The notes under the pieces: generated by a model
What the model was told of the DNA's origin: nothing
Databases searched by the model: none
Seen by the model: only the letters and a program-made list of their open reading frames with translations
Source of the DNA: Pseudobdellovibrionaceae bacterium
Lineage (GTDB): Bacteria; Bdellovibrionota; Bdellovibrionia; Bdellovibrionales; Bdellovibrionaceae
Reading direction: 5' to 3'
Assembly: GCA_019637955.1 (NCBI GenBank)
Contig: JAHBUS010000001.1
Span: forward strand, 682,001 to 746,000
DNA: 64,000 bases
In this document: positions 15,627-24,462 of the stretch, piece by piece
How the letters are laid out: each line of letters opens with the position of its first letter
Numbering within the stretch: position 1 is the stretch's first letter
Position numbers and translations under genes: made by a program

Positions 15627-18604
15627 TGTTTAACCTCTTGGACAGGCTCCGCGGTGGGTAAGGACTTGAGGCGGCCCTCAAGATACTGAACCATCGCGAA
15701 GTTTTTTGATTTCTTTTCAAGTTCCAGCAAACGATTCGCGGCCGAGCGGTCCAGAGGACTCTGGCGAACGGCCTCGCGCGCAGCTTGCAGCTCTTTCACG
15801 TCGGGCAGACCCAAGACGCTTTGCGAGTTTTTTGCTTCAAGACCGGCGAAGAACGCCTGATCGGCTTCGGGAGCCGCGACTTTGAGAGCCGCGAGCTCTT
15901 GCGCGATCAAAGTGCGGAACTCCGCACCCTCTTGAACCGACTTTTCGAGATCGGCCTTCCAGTTGGAACCCGACCAGAACTCTTTCACTTTGCTCTGAGC
16001 CTGCTCCGCCTTGATCTTAAAGGGCGAGGCTTGCTGACTCAGGATCTGCATGTACTCCTGCTCCTCTTCGGGCTTCAGGCCTTCGGGCATCGGAAGCGAC
16101 ATCAACTCTTGGTAAAAACGGTCCGACTCACGCGCAACGAGATCGATGGTCACGAGCTGCGACGTCCAGTCCCCGCTTTGAATCGCACCCGCCGCCATTT
16201 TTTCGGCCTTGGTCAACTCGGCGGCGCGGTCCTTGATGCTTTTGCCCAGCGTTTTCTGGTTCTTCGAATCGATTTGCATCCCGGCGAGCTTGGCTTTTTG
16301 CGCGTTGTACTCTTTCAAGAGTTGAACGCGGGTCAAAAGACGGCCCCAATTGGTGTTTTGCACTTTGGTGTCGCTCGACGCTTTTTTCAGAATCTGATCC
16401 GTGGGCGTTTTGCTGTAAGCCTCGGTGTACAACCGCGCGAGCAAGTCGGGCGCCTGATCGAGGATCGACTTTTGCGCCTGGATCTCTTTCACGGGGTCAT
16501 TGCTCCGACGAACGATCTCGGACGCCACCGCTTGGCGCGCTTCGGGATCTTTGGTCGTTTTGATGTACTGCTGATAGAGCGGCATGGGGTTTTGACCTGC
16601 CAGATCCGCGTAGATCGCCAGCTTCAGCGTTTTTTGCTCGGGCGCTTGATCTTTGAGCTGCATTTGCGACGTCGCGGTGTAGGCACCGGCGAAATCCAGC
16701 TTCAGCTCCGAGAGCCAAGCTTTGCGGCCCAGCGCGAACTCGCGGTCTTCAGGCTTCAAATCTTTTTGCGCCAGAAGATCATCGGCCGCGTTGCGAGCGA
16801 CGTCGAACTGACGTGTCTTCTCGGCCAGGATCAATTTGTTCTTCAAGTAGATCACGCGGTCCGAAGCCGAAGCTTCGCGCGCGTTGAACTGACCCAAGAC
16901 CGCGAGGGCGGCGGCGGGGTCATTGGGAGCCAAGGCGGCCGAGCGCGAGAGCAGGGCTTTCTGCCCGACTTGATTGAACTCTAAGGCGTTGTCTTTAAAA
17001 GCGCCGGCGTAGTCTTTGGACCAAGCGATCATCTTGTCTTCGTCTTTGAGCATGCCCAAAGCATCGAGCGAAAGATCCGCCGCTTGTTTGCGAACAGCTT
17101 TATTGCCCTTAGGATCCAGCGCGAGCTTGCGCATCTCTTCCGAGGCGAGCGCGTACTGATTTTGATCGTAAAGACGTTTGGCTTTTTGGTACGAAACTTC
17201 AAAGGTCTTGGTGCCTTTGCGGGTCTCTTTGACGTACAGGTCTTGCGCGCGCATCAAGAGCGCGTCATCTCCCGACGCTTCGGCATTCTCGATATTGGTG
17301 AGAAGCGCGACTTCGAGTTTGTCGTCAGTAGAGCCGGCCGTTTTGGCATCGGGCTTCTGAGTTTTGATCGCCGCCACGGCCGCCTCTTGACGGGCCATCG
17401 CGGTTTTCCAGTCTTTGAGCTCGCGGGCCACTTGCGCGCCCCACAGGTTCATTTCGACGTCGTTCGGAATGGCTTCGAGGTACAAACCGTAAGCCTTCGA
17501 GAGCTCAGCCGTGGGGGCTTTTTTCTCGGCTTGGTTCCACACCACGATAAATTGGCGGTACAGCTTTTGCGATTCGCCGCAATCGGCTTTGCCGCAGCCT
17601 TTGAGTTCTTTCCAGAGAGCGGTCGCCGACTCCATGTCTTGCAGAGCCAAGTCACGGGCACCCGTCTCCAAGAGCAAGGGCGCACGGTGGAGCAAGACTT
17701 CGAGGCGCTCGGCGGGAGCCGATTGATGGCCATAAACGAAGTTCCAAACCATCAACGCTTCTTTTTTGCGGCCCACGCGCTCGGCTTCCGCCGCGAGCAG
17801 GGTCACGTTCGAAACGCGGGTGTTCTCGGGACTCAGCGTGAACAACTGTTCAACATCGGCCTTTTCGAGATTTTTCTTCGACAGGAAGGTCGCCAAGTCG
17901 CGGCTCACTTCCTCTTTAAATTGAGGATCGATTTGGTTCGAAGCCACGCCCGTGCGGGTGAGCAAAGCGGGCGTTTTCAAAATCGTGATCAGCTCTTGGG
18001 TCGCACCGTTGATATCGCCCAAGTTGAACGAGCTCCAAGCACTTCGGTACGCGGCCAGGCCACGCGACGAGGCGGTCGGGATTTTGAGAACTTCTTGGTA
18101 GCCTTTGCGGGCTTCGGCGAATTGGTTCTTTTTGAAAGACATTTCGGCCAAAGACAAAGAGGCCTCGGCGCGGGCGTTCGGGTCCTGCGCTTCGTTGGCG
18201 ATCTTGCCATAGAACGAGCGGGCTTCGGTTTCGTTGCCGGTCATCTGATAGAGGTGGCCCAGTTGGATCATCACTTTGCCGCGATTCGCCGCCGGAACGC
18301 GGTCCAAAACGTCGCGGTACAAGCGGATGGCTTTTTCGCGGTCTTTTTGACCCGCGGTGCAGGTCGTACAACCTTGCTCCAGTTCGGCCATCGAGTTGAC
18401 TCGCGCACGCTCGGCGAGCAGGTCGGCCAACCGCAAGGTCACCGACACTTTCGACGAGTCATTGGGAGCCAGGCTCATGTTCACTTGGCTGAGTTTGTCG
18501 ATCAAGAGATCGCGGCTTCCCGAATCCATCTGAGCGGAAACGGCAAATGACGACAAGGTGATTGCCGCCACGAGCAGAGAACGGTGTGTGAGTTTAATTT
18601 TCAT
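15623..18604 (-). CDS. long periplasmic TPR protein (AgmU/GltD-like)
   Basis: The 993-residue product has a signal peptide ending AVSAQ and is otherwise nearly all helical. TPR-like units recur, such as EKAIRLYRDVLDRVPAANRGKV, LGHLYQMTGNETEARSFYGKI and AEMSFKKNQFAEARKGYQEV. A Cys pair (CTTC) lies near residue 80 and another near KGCGKADCG. Long exported TPR proteins (AgmU/GltD in Myxococcus) are central periplasmic parts of Glt complexes, and length, export signal and neighbours agree with that role. The start has GGGGCTTAGGG upstream. The assignment to AgmU in particular is inference. Confidence 0.88.
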   Translation of the reverse strand: MKIKLTHRSLLVAAITLSSFAVSAQMDSGSRDLLIDKLSQVNMSLAPNDSSKVSVTLRLADLLAERARVNSMAELEQGCTTCTAGQKDREKAIRLYRDVLDRVPAANRGKVMIQLGHLYQMTGNETEARSFYGKIANEAQDPNARAEASLSLAEMSFKKNQFAEARKGYQEVLKIPTASSRGLAAYRSAWSSFNLGDINGATQELITILKTPALLTRTGVASNQIDPQFKEEVSRDLATFLSKKNLEKADVEQLFTLSPENTRVSNVTLLAAEAERVGRKKEALMVWNFVYGHQSAPAERLEVLLHRAPLLLETGARDLALQDMESATALWKELKGCGKADCGESQKLYRQFIVVWNQAEKKAPTAELSKAYGLYLEAIPNDVEMNLWGAQVARELKDWKTAMARQEAAVAAIKTQKPDAKTAGSTDDKLEVALLTNIENAEASGDDALLMRAQDLYVKETRKGTKTFEVSYQKAKRLYDQNQYALASEEMRKLALDPKGNKAVRKQAADLSLDALGMLKDEDKMIAWSKDYAGAFKDNALEFNQVGQKALLSRSAALAPNDPAAALAVLGQFNAREASASDRVIYLKNKLILAEKTRQFDVARNAADDLLAQKDLKPEDREFALGRKAWLSELKLDFAGAYTATSQMQLKDQAPEQKTLKLAIYADLAGQNPMPLYQQYIKTTKDPEARQAVASEIVRRSNDPVKEIQAQKSILDQAPDLLARLYTEAYSKTPTDQILKKASSDTKVQNTNWGRLLTRVQLLKEYNAQKAKLAGMQIDSKNQKTLGKSIKDRAAELTKAEKMAAGAIQSGDWTSQLVTIDLVARESDRFYQELMSLPMPEGLKPEEEQEYMQILSQQASPFKIKAEQAQSKVKEFWSGSNWKADLEKSVQEGAEFRTLIAQELAALKVAAPEADQAFFAGLEAKNSQSVLGLPDVKELQAAREAVRQSPLDRSAANRLLELEKKSKNFAMVQYLEGRLKSLPTAEPVQEVKQ

Positions 18605-18660
18605 CCCTAAGCCCCCTCAGACCCCGGTGCGGCTACGGGCCGCGCCGGCATTTGGATGTG

Positions 18661-19158
18661 TTACTTCGCGAGAACAGCGAAACGAATGTCGCTAAACCCC
18701 GCGTGCGCACAGGCCAAAACAATTTGATTCAAGAATTCGTATTTCACGCGGCGGTCAGCTTGGACCGTCACGATCCCCGGAAACTCCGCGCCCGAGCGCT
18801 CCGCCGAAAACTTCTGACGAAGCTCCAGCAGTGCCGCCACGAGGCCATCGCCCGACACGGTTTTGTCTTCGAGGTAGATTTGCCCCTCTTCAACCTTCAC
18901 GACGGGGTTGCGCTCCAAAAGCTCGGTCAGCGCCGCTTTCGGCAGCTCGGTGTCTTTACCGATCGACAAGAGGTCACCCGTGCTCGAAAAGCTCATGAGC
19001 AAGAAGATCACCAAGATCGAAAACGCATCCACGAGCGCCGTCAAAAGAAGATCGGACGCCATGTTGCGCTTGTGTTCGTGTCCTTTGGGATTCAAGAGCG
19101 AACCCGACGCCAACTGGCCGGTCAGGGTGCTCTGTCCAAGAACGCTTTGATTCATCAT
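18661..19158 (-). CDS. TolR/ExbD-type motor subunit (AglS-like)
   Basis: The 165-residue protein has a cytoplasmic N-terminus, one membrane helix (about 38-58) and a periplasmic domain of the ExbD/TolR type. The proton-binding Asp of the family appears as D44 in LLTALVDAFSILVIF. The N-terminal extension of about 30 residues is longer than in E. coli TolR. GGGAG precedes two adjacent ATG codons (19158 and 19155). It follows another ExbD-like gene and a TolQ-like gene, the same one-plus-two arrangement as AglR-AglQ-AglS, in which the Q/S pair lines the proton channel. Confidence 0.92.
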   Translation of the reverse strand: MMNQSVLGQSTLTGQLASGSLLNPKGHEHKRNMASDLLLTALVDAFSILVIFLLMSFSSTGDLLSIGKDTELPKAALTELLERNPVVKVEEGQIYLEDKTVSGDGLVAALLELRQKFSAERSGAEFPGIVTVQADRRVKYEFLNQIVLACAHAGFSDIRFAVLAK

Positions 19159-19182
19159 ATATCTATCTCCCGTCGAAACGGC

Positions 19183-19641
19183 TTAGAGAGGAACGACGCC
19201 GAGGTCGTTCAGTCCCGCTTTTTTAAAACGGTCCATCAGATCGATAATGGTTTCGTAAGACGTCTGCGCTTTGGGTTGGATCAAGGCCGTTCGCAAATCA
19301 GGCTCGGACTCTTTCATCTTCGCCATGACTTGATCGAACTGTTCGGCGTTGACCGCACCATCGCTGCCCGCTGCGATCGTCAATTTTCGCAAGCCAGCAG
19401 GGAGTCTCGAGGCGTCTTTCGCTTCGAGGGTGAGGTCCCCTTTTTCGCCCATGAAAACCCAAATGATGGGTTTCTTTTCCGTCTCGGCCGCCGGCTGCCC
19501 GCCGACCGCTTGTTTGACGTTCATGGTACCGATGTTGAGCCAAACGGCCGTGAGCAACAAGAAGCAGATGCAAACCGAAAGCAAATCGATGAACGGAACC
19601 AAGTTCAATTCAAAATCGAGATGTTTGGTGGGTTTGCGCAT
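19183..19641 (-). CDS. TolR/ExbD-type motor subunit (AglQ-like)
   Basis: A short basic N-terminus precedes a membrane helix with the family Asp (D19 in LNLVPFIDLLSVCICF), followed by a periplasmic domain of about 115 residues; total length is 152. The motif NLVPFIDLL is the classic ExbD/TolR signature. The ATG overlaps the TolQ-like stop by one base (TAATG), so the two are translationally coupled. Having two ExbD paralogues with one TolQ is characteristic of Agl-type engines. Confidence 0.93.
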   Translation of the reverse strand: MRKPTKHLDFELNLVPFIDLLSVCICFLLLTAVWLNIGTMNVKQAVGGQPAAETEKKPIIWVFMGEKGDLTLEAKDASRLPAGLRKLTIAAGSDGAVNAEQFDQVMAKMKESEPDLRTALIQPKAQTSYETIIDLMDRFKKAGLNDLGVVPL

Positions 19642-20351
19642 TACGCGTTCGCTTCCCGGCTCGACTCAGATCCTTTGCCATTGGCGCGGAACGAAGTGAA
19701 ACCAGCGGGTTCATACGTGTAGCTGAGCCAGTTGAACGCTTTCAAAGCCGCGGTGTTGAGATCTTCCGACAAGATCGTCGCGCGGTTCTGCAAAATCGCG
19801 TAGGCGATCAACGCCGGGATGGCGGCGATCAGACCGTAAGCGGTACAGTTCATCGCTTCCGAGATACCGGCCGCGAGCAAAGCCGCTTTTTCGGCGGGAG
19901 CCGCGAAGGCAACGGCCGCGAACGACTGGATCATGCCCGTGATGGTTCCGAGCAGACCCATCAGAGTCGCGACGTTCCCGAGCATGGTCAAGAAACCGGT
20001 GCGGCGGTCGATGAGAGCGTTTTCGTGAATGAGGACTTCGTCCATTTTGCCTTGGATCTCTTCTTTGCCGCCGAGGTTTTTAGCGGTCTTTGCGCCCACC
20101 AGAACCGCGCGTGCGACAGGCTGAGTGCCTTCCATGGCTTGGGCTTTCTCGACAACCGACGAAATCTCGCCGCGGCGAACGGAGTCTTCAAAGCTCATGA
20201 CCACTTCGCCTTGGTTGGCTTTGCGTTTCACGAACAGAGCGTAAACGCGCTCAACGATGATTGAGATCGAGACGATTTGGATGACCATGATCGGGTACAT
20301 CCAGATACCGCCGTGTTGGAAAGCGACTGCGATTTTCGACAAAAACTCCAT
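19641..20351 (-). CDS. TolQ/ExbB/MotA-type motor subunit (AglR-like)
   Basis: This 236-residue inner-membrane protein shows the ExbB/TolQ plan: one helix near residues 15-35, a cytoplasmic region, then two helices including the conserved LMGLLGTITGMIQSF and AMNCTAYGLIAAIPALIAY. The Thr/Gly-rich motif lines the proton path with the Asp of the ExbD partners. It is the first gene of the ten-gene operon and has a strong GAGGGGGAG ribosome site. Power from the proton gradient would be passed to the TonB-like, TPR and barrel proteins encoded downstream. Confidence 0.94.
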   Translation of the reverse strand: MEFLSKIAVAFQHGGIWMYPIMVIQIVSISIIVERVYALFVKRKANQGEVVMSFEDSVRRGEISSVVEKAQAMEGTQPVARAVLVGAKTAKNLGGKEEIQGKMDEVLIHENALIDRRTGFLTMLGNVATLMGLLGTITGMIQSFAAVAFAAPAEKAALLAAGISEAMNCTAYGLIAAIPALIAYAILQNRATILSEDLNTAALKAFNWLSYTYEPAGFTSFRANGKGSESSREANA

Positions 20352-20662
20352 GTGTTCTCCCCCTCACCCAGATCGACAGAAGTCTGACGTAAACTTGACT
20401 AAGATCTAGATGTCGGCCTCAAGTGCCTCATAAAAATCAAAGGCGGTCCACACGAAATTAAAAAGTTTTTAGAAATTTTGTTCATGCGAGATATAAGCGA
20501 AACAGATGTGCGTGAAGTTTACGCAAGCCGTCTCACCCTCCGCTCGCTCGAAGGCCAAGGCAAATCGCGCCAATTTGCGCGAACGCACAAACAATCTTAC
20601 AGAAAATGAAATGAACTTTTGGCGATGCGTCTTAGCGGCCTCAAACGCGCGGCAAATCCTAG
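20352..20662. other. intergenic region upstream of the motor operon
   Basis: These 311 bases carry no gene I can support. They must hold the promoter of the minus-strand operon starting at 20351, but I see no convincing -35/-10 pair. A perfect dyad TCGCGC-CAATTT-GCGCGA lies at 20565-20582, close to the end of the oxidoreductase gene. The stretch at 20430-20500 is A+T-rich. Confidence 0.5.
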
Positions 20663-21646
20663 TTACAAGCGGCTTTTGGCGGTTTCGTATTCTCGACGAA
20701 ACTTCTCGATGATTTCGCGAACGCTCAAAATATCGTCCACAAGTCCCACGCTTTGGCCCGCGCTCCAAACCGTCTTCCAAGTCACGCCGGTGGCCGCCTT
20801 TTCGAGCGACTGCATTCCCATATAATGAATGAGCGGAACGACGTACTTTTTGGCGTGTTTGTTCTCTTTGAGCGTTTTGAGGTACCAGGGTAGATCGAGC
20901 CCAATCTTGTCGATGTAGGGAGTGCGAATCACCGCTGCGGGCGTTCCCGACATGCGGGTCGTCATGACAATGTCTTCGGGGGATGAATTCACGACCGCCT
21001 CTTTGTAGCTCTGATCCACGCCCGCCTCGGTGCTGGCGATAAAACGGGTGCCCACGCTCACGCCGCTGGCGCCGAGCGCGATCGCGGCGGCCATTTGCTC
21101 GCCGGTGGCGATACCGCCCGCCGCCAAAATCGGAATTTTGAGTTTGGTTTTGAGCCACGGAATCAAAACCAAAGGCGAAATCGGCCCCGCATGCCCTCCC
21201 GCGCCCGACGACACCGCGATCACGCCGTCCGCGCCCATGTCTTCGACTTTGAGCGCGTGCTCCAGGTTGGTCACGTCGCAAAAGACCTTGGCGCCATTCT
21301 TATGGGCCTCTTTGATCACCTCTCGCGGCGAACCGAGCGAGGTGATGAACATGTTCACGCCCGCGTCGAGCGCCATCTTCAGGTCGTCTTTTTGCCGGGT
21401 GTTGCTCTTATTGACGATGATGTTCACGCCGATCGGCTTCTGGGTGCGCGCGCGCATCTGTTCGAGCGCTTTTTTGTACTCTTCGAGGGGACGGTAATTC
21501 AGCGCCGGAAAGGTGCCCACCGCACCCGCCTCCGAACCTTCTACGACCATGTCGACATTGCTCACCAAAAACATGGGCGCAACGACCAAGGGCAAGTCGC
21601 AGCCCATCAAACGTGTGAAGTCGGTTTCGATTTTTGTCATGGCCAT
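20663..21646 (-). CDS. nitronate monooxygenase-like flavin oxidoreductase
   Basis: The 327-residue protein is a TIM barrel of the 2-nitropropane dioxygenase/nitronate monooxygenase family. Visible signatures are LVVAPMFLVS at the N-terminus, SSGAGGHAGP near residue 148, the phosphate-binding AAGGIATGEQ near 175, and GVSVGTRFIAS. Such enzymes bind FMN and oxidise nitronates or act as enoyl-ACP reductases (FabK); the two are hard to separate by eye. GGGGAG precedes the ATG at 21646. It is monocistronic and points away from the DUF2892 gene. Confidence 0.9.
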   Translation of the reverse strand: MAMTKIETDFTRLMGCDLPLVVAPMFLVSNVDMVVEGSEAGAVGTFPALNYRPLEEYKKALEQMRARTQKPIGVNIIVNKSNTRQKDDLKMALDAGVNMFITSLGSPREVIKEAHKNGAKVFCDVTNLEHALKVEDMGADGVIAVSSGAGGHAGPISPLVLIPWLKTKLKIPILAAGGIATGEQMAAAIALGASGVSVGTRFIASTEAGVDQSYKEAVVNSSPEDIVMTTRMSGTPAAVIRTPYIDKIGLDLPWYLKTLKENKHAKKYVVPLIHYMGMQSLEKAATGVTWKTVWSAGQSVGLVDDILSVREIIEKFRREYETAKSRL

Positions 21647-21715
21647 CGTGTCTCCCCTTTCGAGAGCTTGGCAGATTTTATGGACCCTTGCAAAAAAATG
21701 TGGGAGCTTTATTCT

Positions 21716-21928
21716 GTGAAGATTAACCTTGCCCTTTGGGACCGGATTTTACGCTACTTATTGGGAGTCGTGCTCTCGACATGGGCCGTCGCGGGCGGAC
21801 CTTGGTGGTGCTTTTTCGGTTTGTACCTTCTCATCACGGCGGCATGGGGACTGTGCCCTCTTTATGGCCTTATGAAGTTCAGGACGTACCATGACAAGTT
21901 CCAACTCAAGAGGCGCGAAACTCTCTGA
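21716..21928 (+). CDS. DUF2892 small inner-membrane protein
   Basis: I choose the GTG at 21716 because GGGAG lies nine bases upstream; the ATG at 21698 has no ribosome site. The 70-residue product has two hydrophobic segments (about 12-30 and 33-50) and the family's CPLYGLM motif near the end of the second, as in YgaP-type membrane domains where it often accompanies rhodanese domains. The end overlaps the Hpt gene by 38 bases in another frame. The role of the family is unclear. Confidence 0.75.
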   Translation: MKINLALWDRILRYLLGVVLSTWAVAGGPWWCFFGLYLLITAAWGLCPLYGLMKFRTYHDKFQLKRRETL

Positions 21929-22253
21929 GGTCTTGGCCGAACTCAAGGCCGAGTACCGACAAAAGTTTCCGGAAAAGCTCGCCAAACTGCGGGCTCTGCA
22001 CGCCGGTCAAGACTGGCCCGCGCTCAAAGAGGAATTCCATAAACTCAAAGGCACCGGCCGCACCTACGGCTACCCCGAGGTGTCGCAGCTGTGCGAGGCC
22101 CTCGAGCAGCTCTGCGGCAAACCCTCGGTTTCGGCATCTTTGGTTGAAAAGTGCTTCCCGGTGTTCGAAAAGATGCTGACGGCTTGGCAGGACGGACATC
22201 TGTACGACCTGTCGCTGAACGAAGACGCCCAAGAGATTCTTGAAGGAGCTTAG
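21891..22253 (+). CDS. histidine phosphotransfer (Hpt) protein
   Basis: This 120-residue all-helical protein carries the Hpt signature around H50 (EEFHKLKGTGRTYG), followed by a second helix with CEALEQL. The His would accept a phosphoryl group from a receiver domain and pass it on in a phosphorelay. It stands alone, with no kinase or receiver fused or adjacent. It overlaps the DUF2892 gene by 38 bases and is followed after three bases by an FAD oxidase, so the three are likely co-transcribed. Confidence 0.87.
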   Translation: MTSSNSRGAKLSEVLAELKAEYRQKFPEKLAKLRALHAGQDWPALKEEFHKLKGTGRTYGYPEVSQLCEALEQLCGKPSVSASLVEKCFPVFEKMLTAWQDGHLYDLSLNEDAQEILEGA

Positions 22254-22256
22254 ACG

Positions 22257-23639
22257 ATGAACGCGCTCAATGATTTGGCTTCGATCTTTCCGGCCGACCG
22301 CCTCAAAACGGACGCCGAGTCTTTGCAGTACTACGGCAAAGACTGGACGACTTATTTCGATGTCAAAGCTTCGGCCATCGTGTTTCCGCTCTCGACCGAA
22401 GAGGTGCAAAAGCTCGTGCGCTGGGCCCGCGCGAACAAATTTGCGTTGGTCCCCTCGGGCGGACGCACGGGCCTGAGCGGCGCGGCCGTCGCGACCCAAG
22501 GTGAGGTCGTCGTGTCGTTCGAAAAGATGAACCGCATTCTCGAATACGATCCTATCGATTCGACCGTTCGGCTCGAGCCCGGCGTGATCGTCGAAGAGTT
22601 GCAGCAGTACGCCGCCGAAAAAGGCCGCTACTACCCGGTCGACTTCGCCGCGCGCGGCTCGGCCCATATCGGCGGCACCATTGCCACCAACGCGGGCGGC
22701 ATTAAAGTTGTTCGTTACGGCGTGACGCGCGAATGGGTCACGAGCCTGAAAGTCGTGACCGGCACCGGCGAGATTCTTGAGCTCAATCAATCTCTGGTTA
22801 AAAACAACACCGGCTTTGATCTTCGCCACCTGTTTATCGGCAGCGAAGGGACGCTGGGTTTCATCGTCGAGGCGACCATGAAACTGGCCCCGCCGCCACC
22901 GGAATTGCGTGTGCTCTTGCTCGCTTTGCCGGATCTGGACGCGGTGATGAAGGTGTTCGCGGAGTTCCGCAACTCGTGCGTGCTCAGCGCGTTTGAAATG
23001 TTCTCGGACAAAGCGCTCGCCAAAGTCATGCAGGGGACGGGACTGCCCGCGCCGCTCCCGACTGCGAGCCCCTACTACGTGGTCTGCGAAGTCGAAGCGC
23101 CCACCGAGGACGCCGAAACCCGCGCGCTCGGCGCCTTTGAAAAGTGCATGGAAGAGGGCTGGGTCGTTGACGGCGCGCTCGCGAGCTCGGCCGAACAGGC
23201 CAAGACGTTTTGGCGCTACCGCGAAGACATCTCCGAATCTTTGGCAAAGTATTCGCCCTACAAAAACGACATCGCGGTTCGCATTTCAAAAGTGCCCGCA
23301 TTCTTGAGCGCGCTCGAGGGCCTGCTCGGAAAATCGTATCCCACGTGGGAGGTCATCTGGTTTGGCCACATCGGCGACGGCAATCTGCACGTGAACATCT
23401 TGCGACCCGCGGGGATGAGCAAAGAGGAATTCGTGAAAGAGTGCCGCAAGGTCGATGCGCTTGTTTTTGAAAGCATCCAGCAGGCGCACGGCTCGATCAG
23501 CGCCGAGCATGGCGTGGGCCTCACGAAAAAACCGTTCTTGCAGTACACCCGGGCTCCCGGCGAAATCGCCCTTATGCGCGGAATGAAACAGAGCTTTGAT
23601 CCCGACCGCATCATGAATCCGGGCAAGATCTTCGACTGA
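22257..23639 (+). CDS. FAD-linked oxidase (GlcD / D-2-hydroxyacid dehydrogenase family)
   Basis: The 460-residue protein has the FAD-binding type 4 domain (VPSGGRTGLSGAAV near 62-75, RGSAHIGGTIATNAGG near 137-152, IGSEGTLGF near 197). A C-terminal FAD-linked oxidase domain has HIGDGNLHVN and AEHGVGLTKK. This is the plan of glycolate oxidase GlcD, D-lactate dehydrogenase and D-2-hydroxyglutarate dehydrogenase. With SerA encoded nearby, which can make D-2-hydroxyglutarate as a side product, the last is an attractive but unproven substrate. It starts three bases after the Hpt stop. Confidence 0.92.
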   Translation: MNALNDLASIFPADRLKTDAESLQYYGKDWTTYFDVKASAIVFPLSTEEVQKLVRWARANKFALVPSGGRTGLSGAAVATQGEVVVSFEKMNRILEYDPIDSTVRLEPGVIVEELQQYAAEKGRYYPVDFAARGSAHIGGTIATNAGGIKVVRYGVTREWVTSLKVVTGTGEILELNQSLVKNNTGFDLRHLFIGSEGTLGFIVEATMKLAPPPPELRVLLLALPDLDAVMKVFAEFRNSCVLSAFEMFSDKALAKVMQGTGLPAPLPTASPYYVVCEVEAPTEDAETRALGAFEKCMEEGWVVDGALASSAEQAKTFWRYREDISESLAKYSPYKNDIAVRISKVPAFLSALEGLLGKSYPTWEVIWFGHIGDGNLHVNILRPAGMSKEEFVKECRKVDALVFESIQQAHGSISAEHGVGLTKKPFLQYTRAPGEIALMRGMKQSFDPDRIMNPGKIFD

Positions 23640-23651
23640 GGGGTTTTTGAG

Positions 23652-23719
23652 AGGGGCCGACGCAGAGAGGCCCCTGACCAAAACCTCAACAACCCGGGGT
23701 CCTCGAGCCCCCTTTTTAT
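23652..23719 (+). terminator. terminator region after the FAD oxidase
   Basis: A 7-bp stem AGGGGCC/GGCCCCT (23652-23675) is followed by a GGGG/CCCC hairpin around CTCGAG and then CTTTTTATT. The second hairpin has the T-run; both stems are short. Confidence 0.45.
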
Positions 23720-23759
23720 TGCATCTCAGCTGGTCCGTTTGTCGCAAAAGCCTAGATCC

Positions 23760-24074
23760 ATGAAGGTTTTCGCGATATTCGCCCTTATTTTAGGCATGAG
23801 CCTCTCGGCGCAGGCCCAGGAACCCCAGGTTTTTAATCTGTCGAAAACCTATCGGATTCTGACGATCCGAACGATTTCGCCCAATGGGCCTTCGGAAACC
23901 TACAAAGAGGCGATCCGCTCCAACACCGACCGCACCTGCGCGCTCGTGGTGCAAATGTGCGAGATGGCCGTGGGCAAGCAGTGCGTTCGCATCGCGACGA
24001 GCCTGATCAACTCCGAATCCAATGCCGCCATCACGACCTACCAGGTCGAATGCCAGGCGCGCCAAATTAAGTAA
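23760..24074 (+). CDS. small exported cysteine-containing protein
   Basis: From the ATG at 23760 the 104-residue product has a signal peptide ending LSAQAQE. The mature part holds four cysteines (in RTCALVVQMCEMAV, GKQCVRI and VECQAR), suggesting two disulfides in the periplasm. An earlier in-frame start at 23739 would spoil the signal peptide. No family is recognised. A second small exported protein follows 50 bases later. Confidence 0.7.
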   Translation: MKVFAIFALILGMSLSAQAQEPQVFNLSKTYRILTIRTISPNGPSETYKEAIRSNTDRTCALVVQMCEMAVGKQCVRIATSLINSESNAAITTYQVECQARQIK

Positions 24075-24124
24075 TTCACAACCAGTTTAAAAGAGGATAT
24101 CTCGGGGCCTCAACGGAGGTTTCG

Positions 24125-24433
24125 ATGAAATCCAGTCTTCTCATCGCTTTGCTTTTCACAGGCTTGTCGGCGCACGCGGGCCTGAAACCGATCACCGATG
24201 TTTACGAATGCGACAATCTCACGTCGGGCGACTATTTTCATTTGATCGTTGAGATCGATGTCGACGACTCGCGCGAATCTTTCATCGAAACTTCGGCCGG
24301 CCGTCAGGAGATCGAAACATCGTCTTACCGCTTGGTTCGTCTTGGCAGCGGCGGCGAATGGCAAATGATCTTGAACGGACGCGCCGACGAAATCGCCTGC
24401 CGTTACGATGCGAGCCGCAGCACCAACGAGTGA
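24125..24433 (+). CDS. small exported protein
   Basis: A strong GGAGG stands seven bases before the ATG at 24125. The 102-residue product has a signal peptide ending SAHAGL. The mature region is predicted beta-rich, with one Cys near each end (YECDNL and IACRY), which could form a single disulfide closing a small barrel. No family is recognised. It lies convergent to serA. Confidence 0.75.
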   Translation: MKSSLLIALLFTGLSAHAGLKPITDVYECDNLTSGDYFHLIVEIDVDDSRESFIETSAGRQEIETSSYRLVRLGSGGEWQMILNGRADEIACRYDASRSTNE

Positions 24434-24446
24434 TCGACTAACAATG

Positions 24447-24461
24447 CGCACCTTTGGTGCG
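24447..24461. terminator. inverted repeat between convergent genes
   Basis: Perfect 6-bp stem CGCACC/GGTGCG with a TTT loop, between the stops at 24433 (+) and 24463 (-). It has no T-run; it may act as a weak transcription end. Confidence 0.3.
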
Positions 24462-24462
24462 A

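Noticed and set aside
17084-18550. Plus-strand open frame of 488 codons opposite the long TPR gene
   Set aside because: Composition is that of an antisense shadow (Phe/Arg/Gly-rich), and the minus-strand frame has a signal peptide and TPR pattern.
20469-21281. Minus-strand 270-codon frame overlapping the nitronate monooxygenase-like gene
   Set aside because: Arg/Gly/His-rich shadow in another frame of a clearly conserved enzyme.
21688-21715. Promoter TTGCAA-N16-TATTCT before the DUF2892 gene
   Set aside because: Its -10 would directly precede the GTG start and the implied transcript start would fall inside the coding region; the GGGAG ribosome site explains the same bases better.
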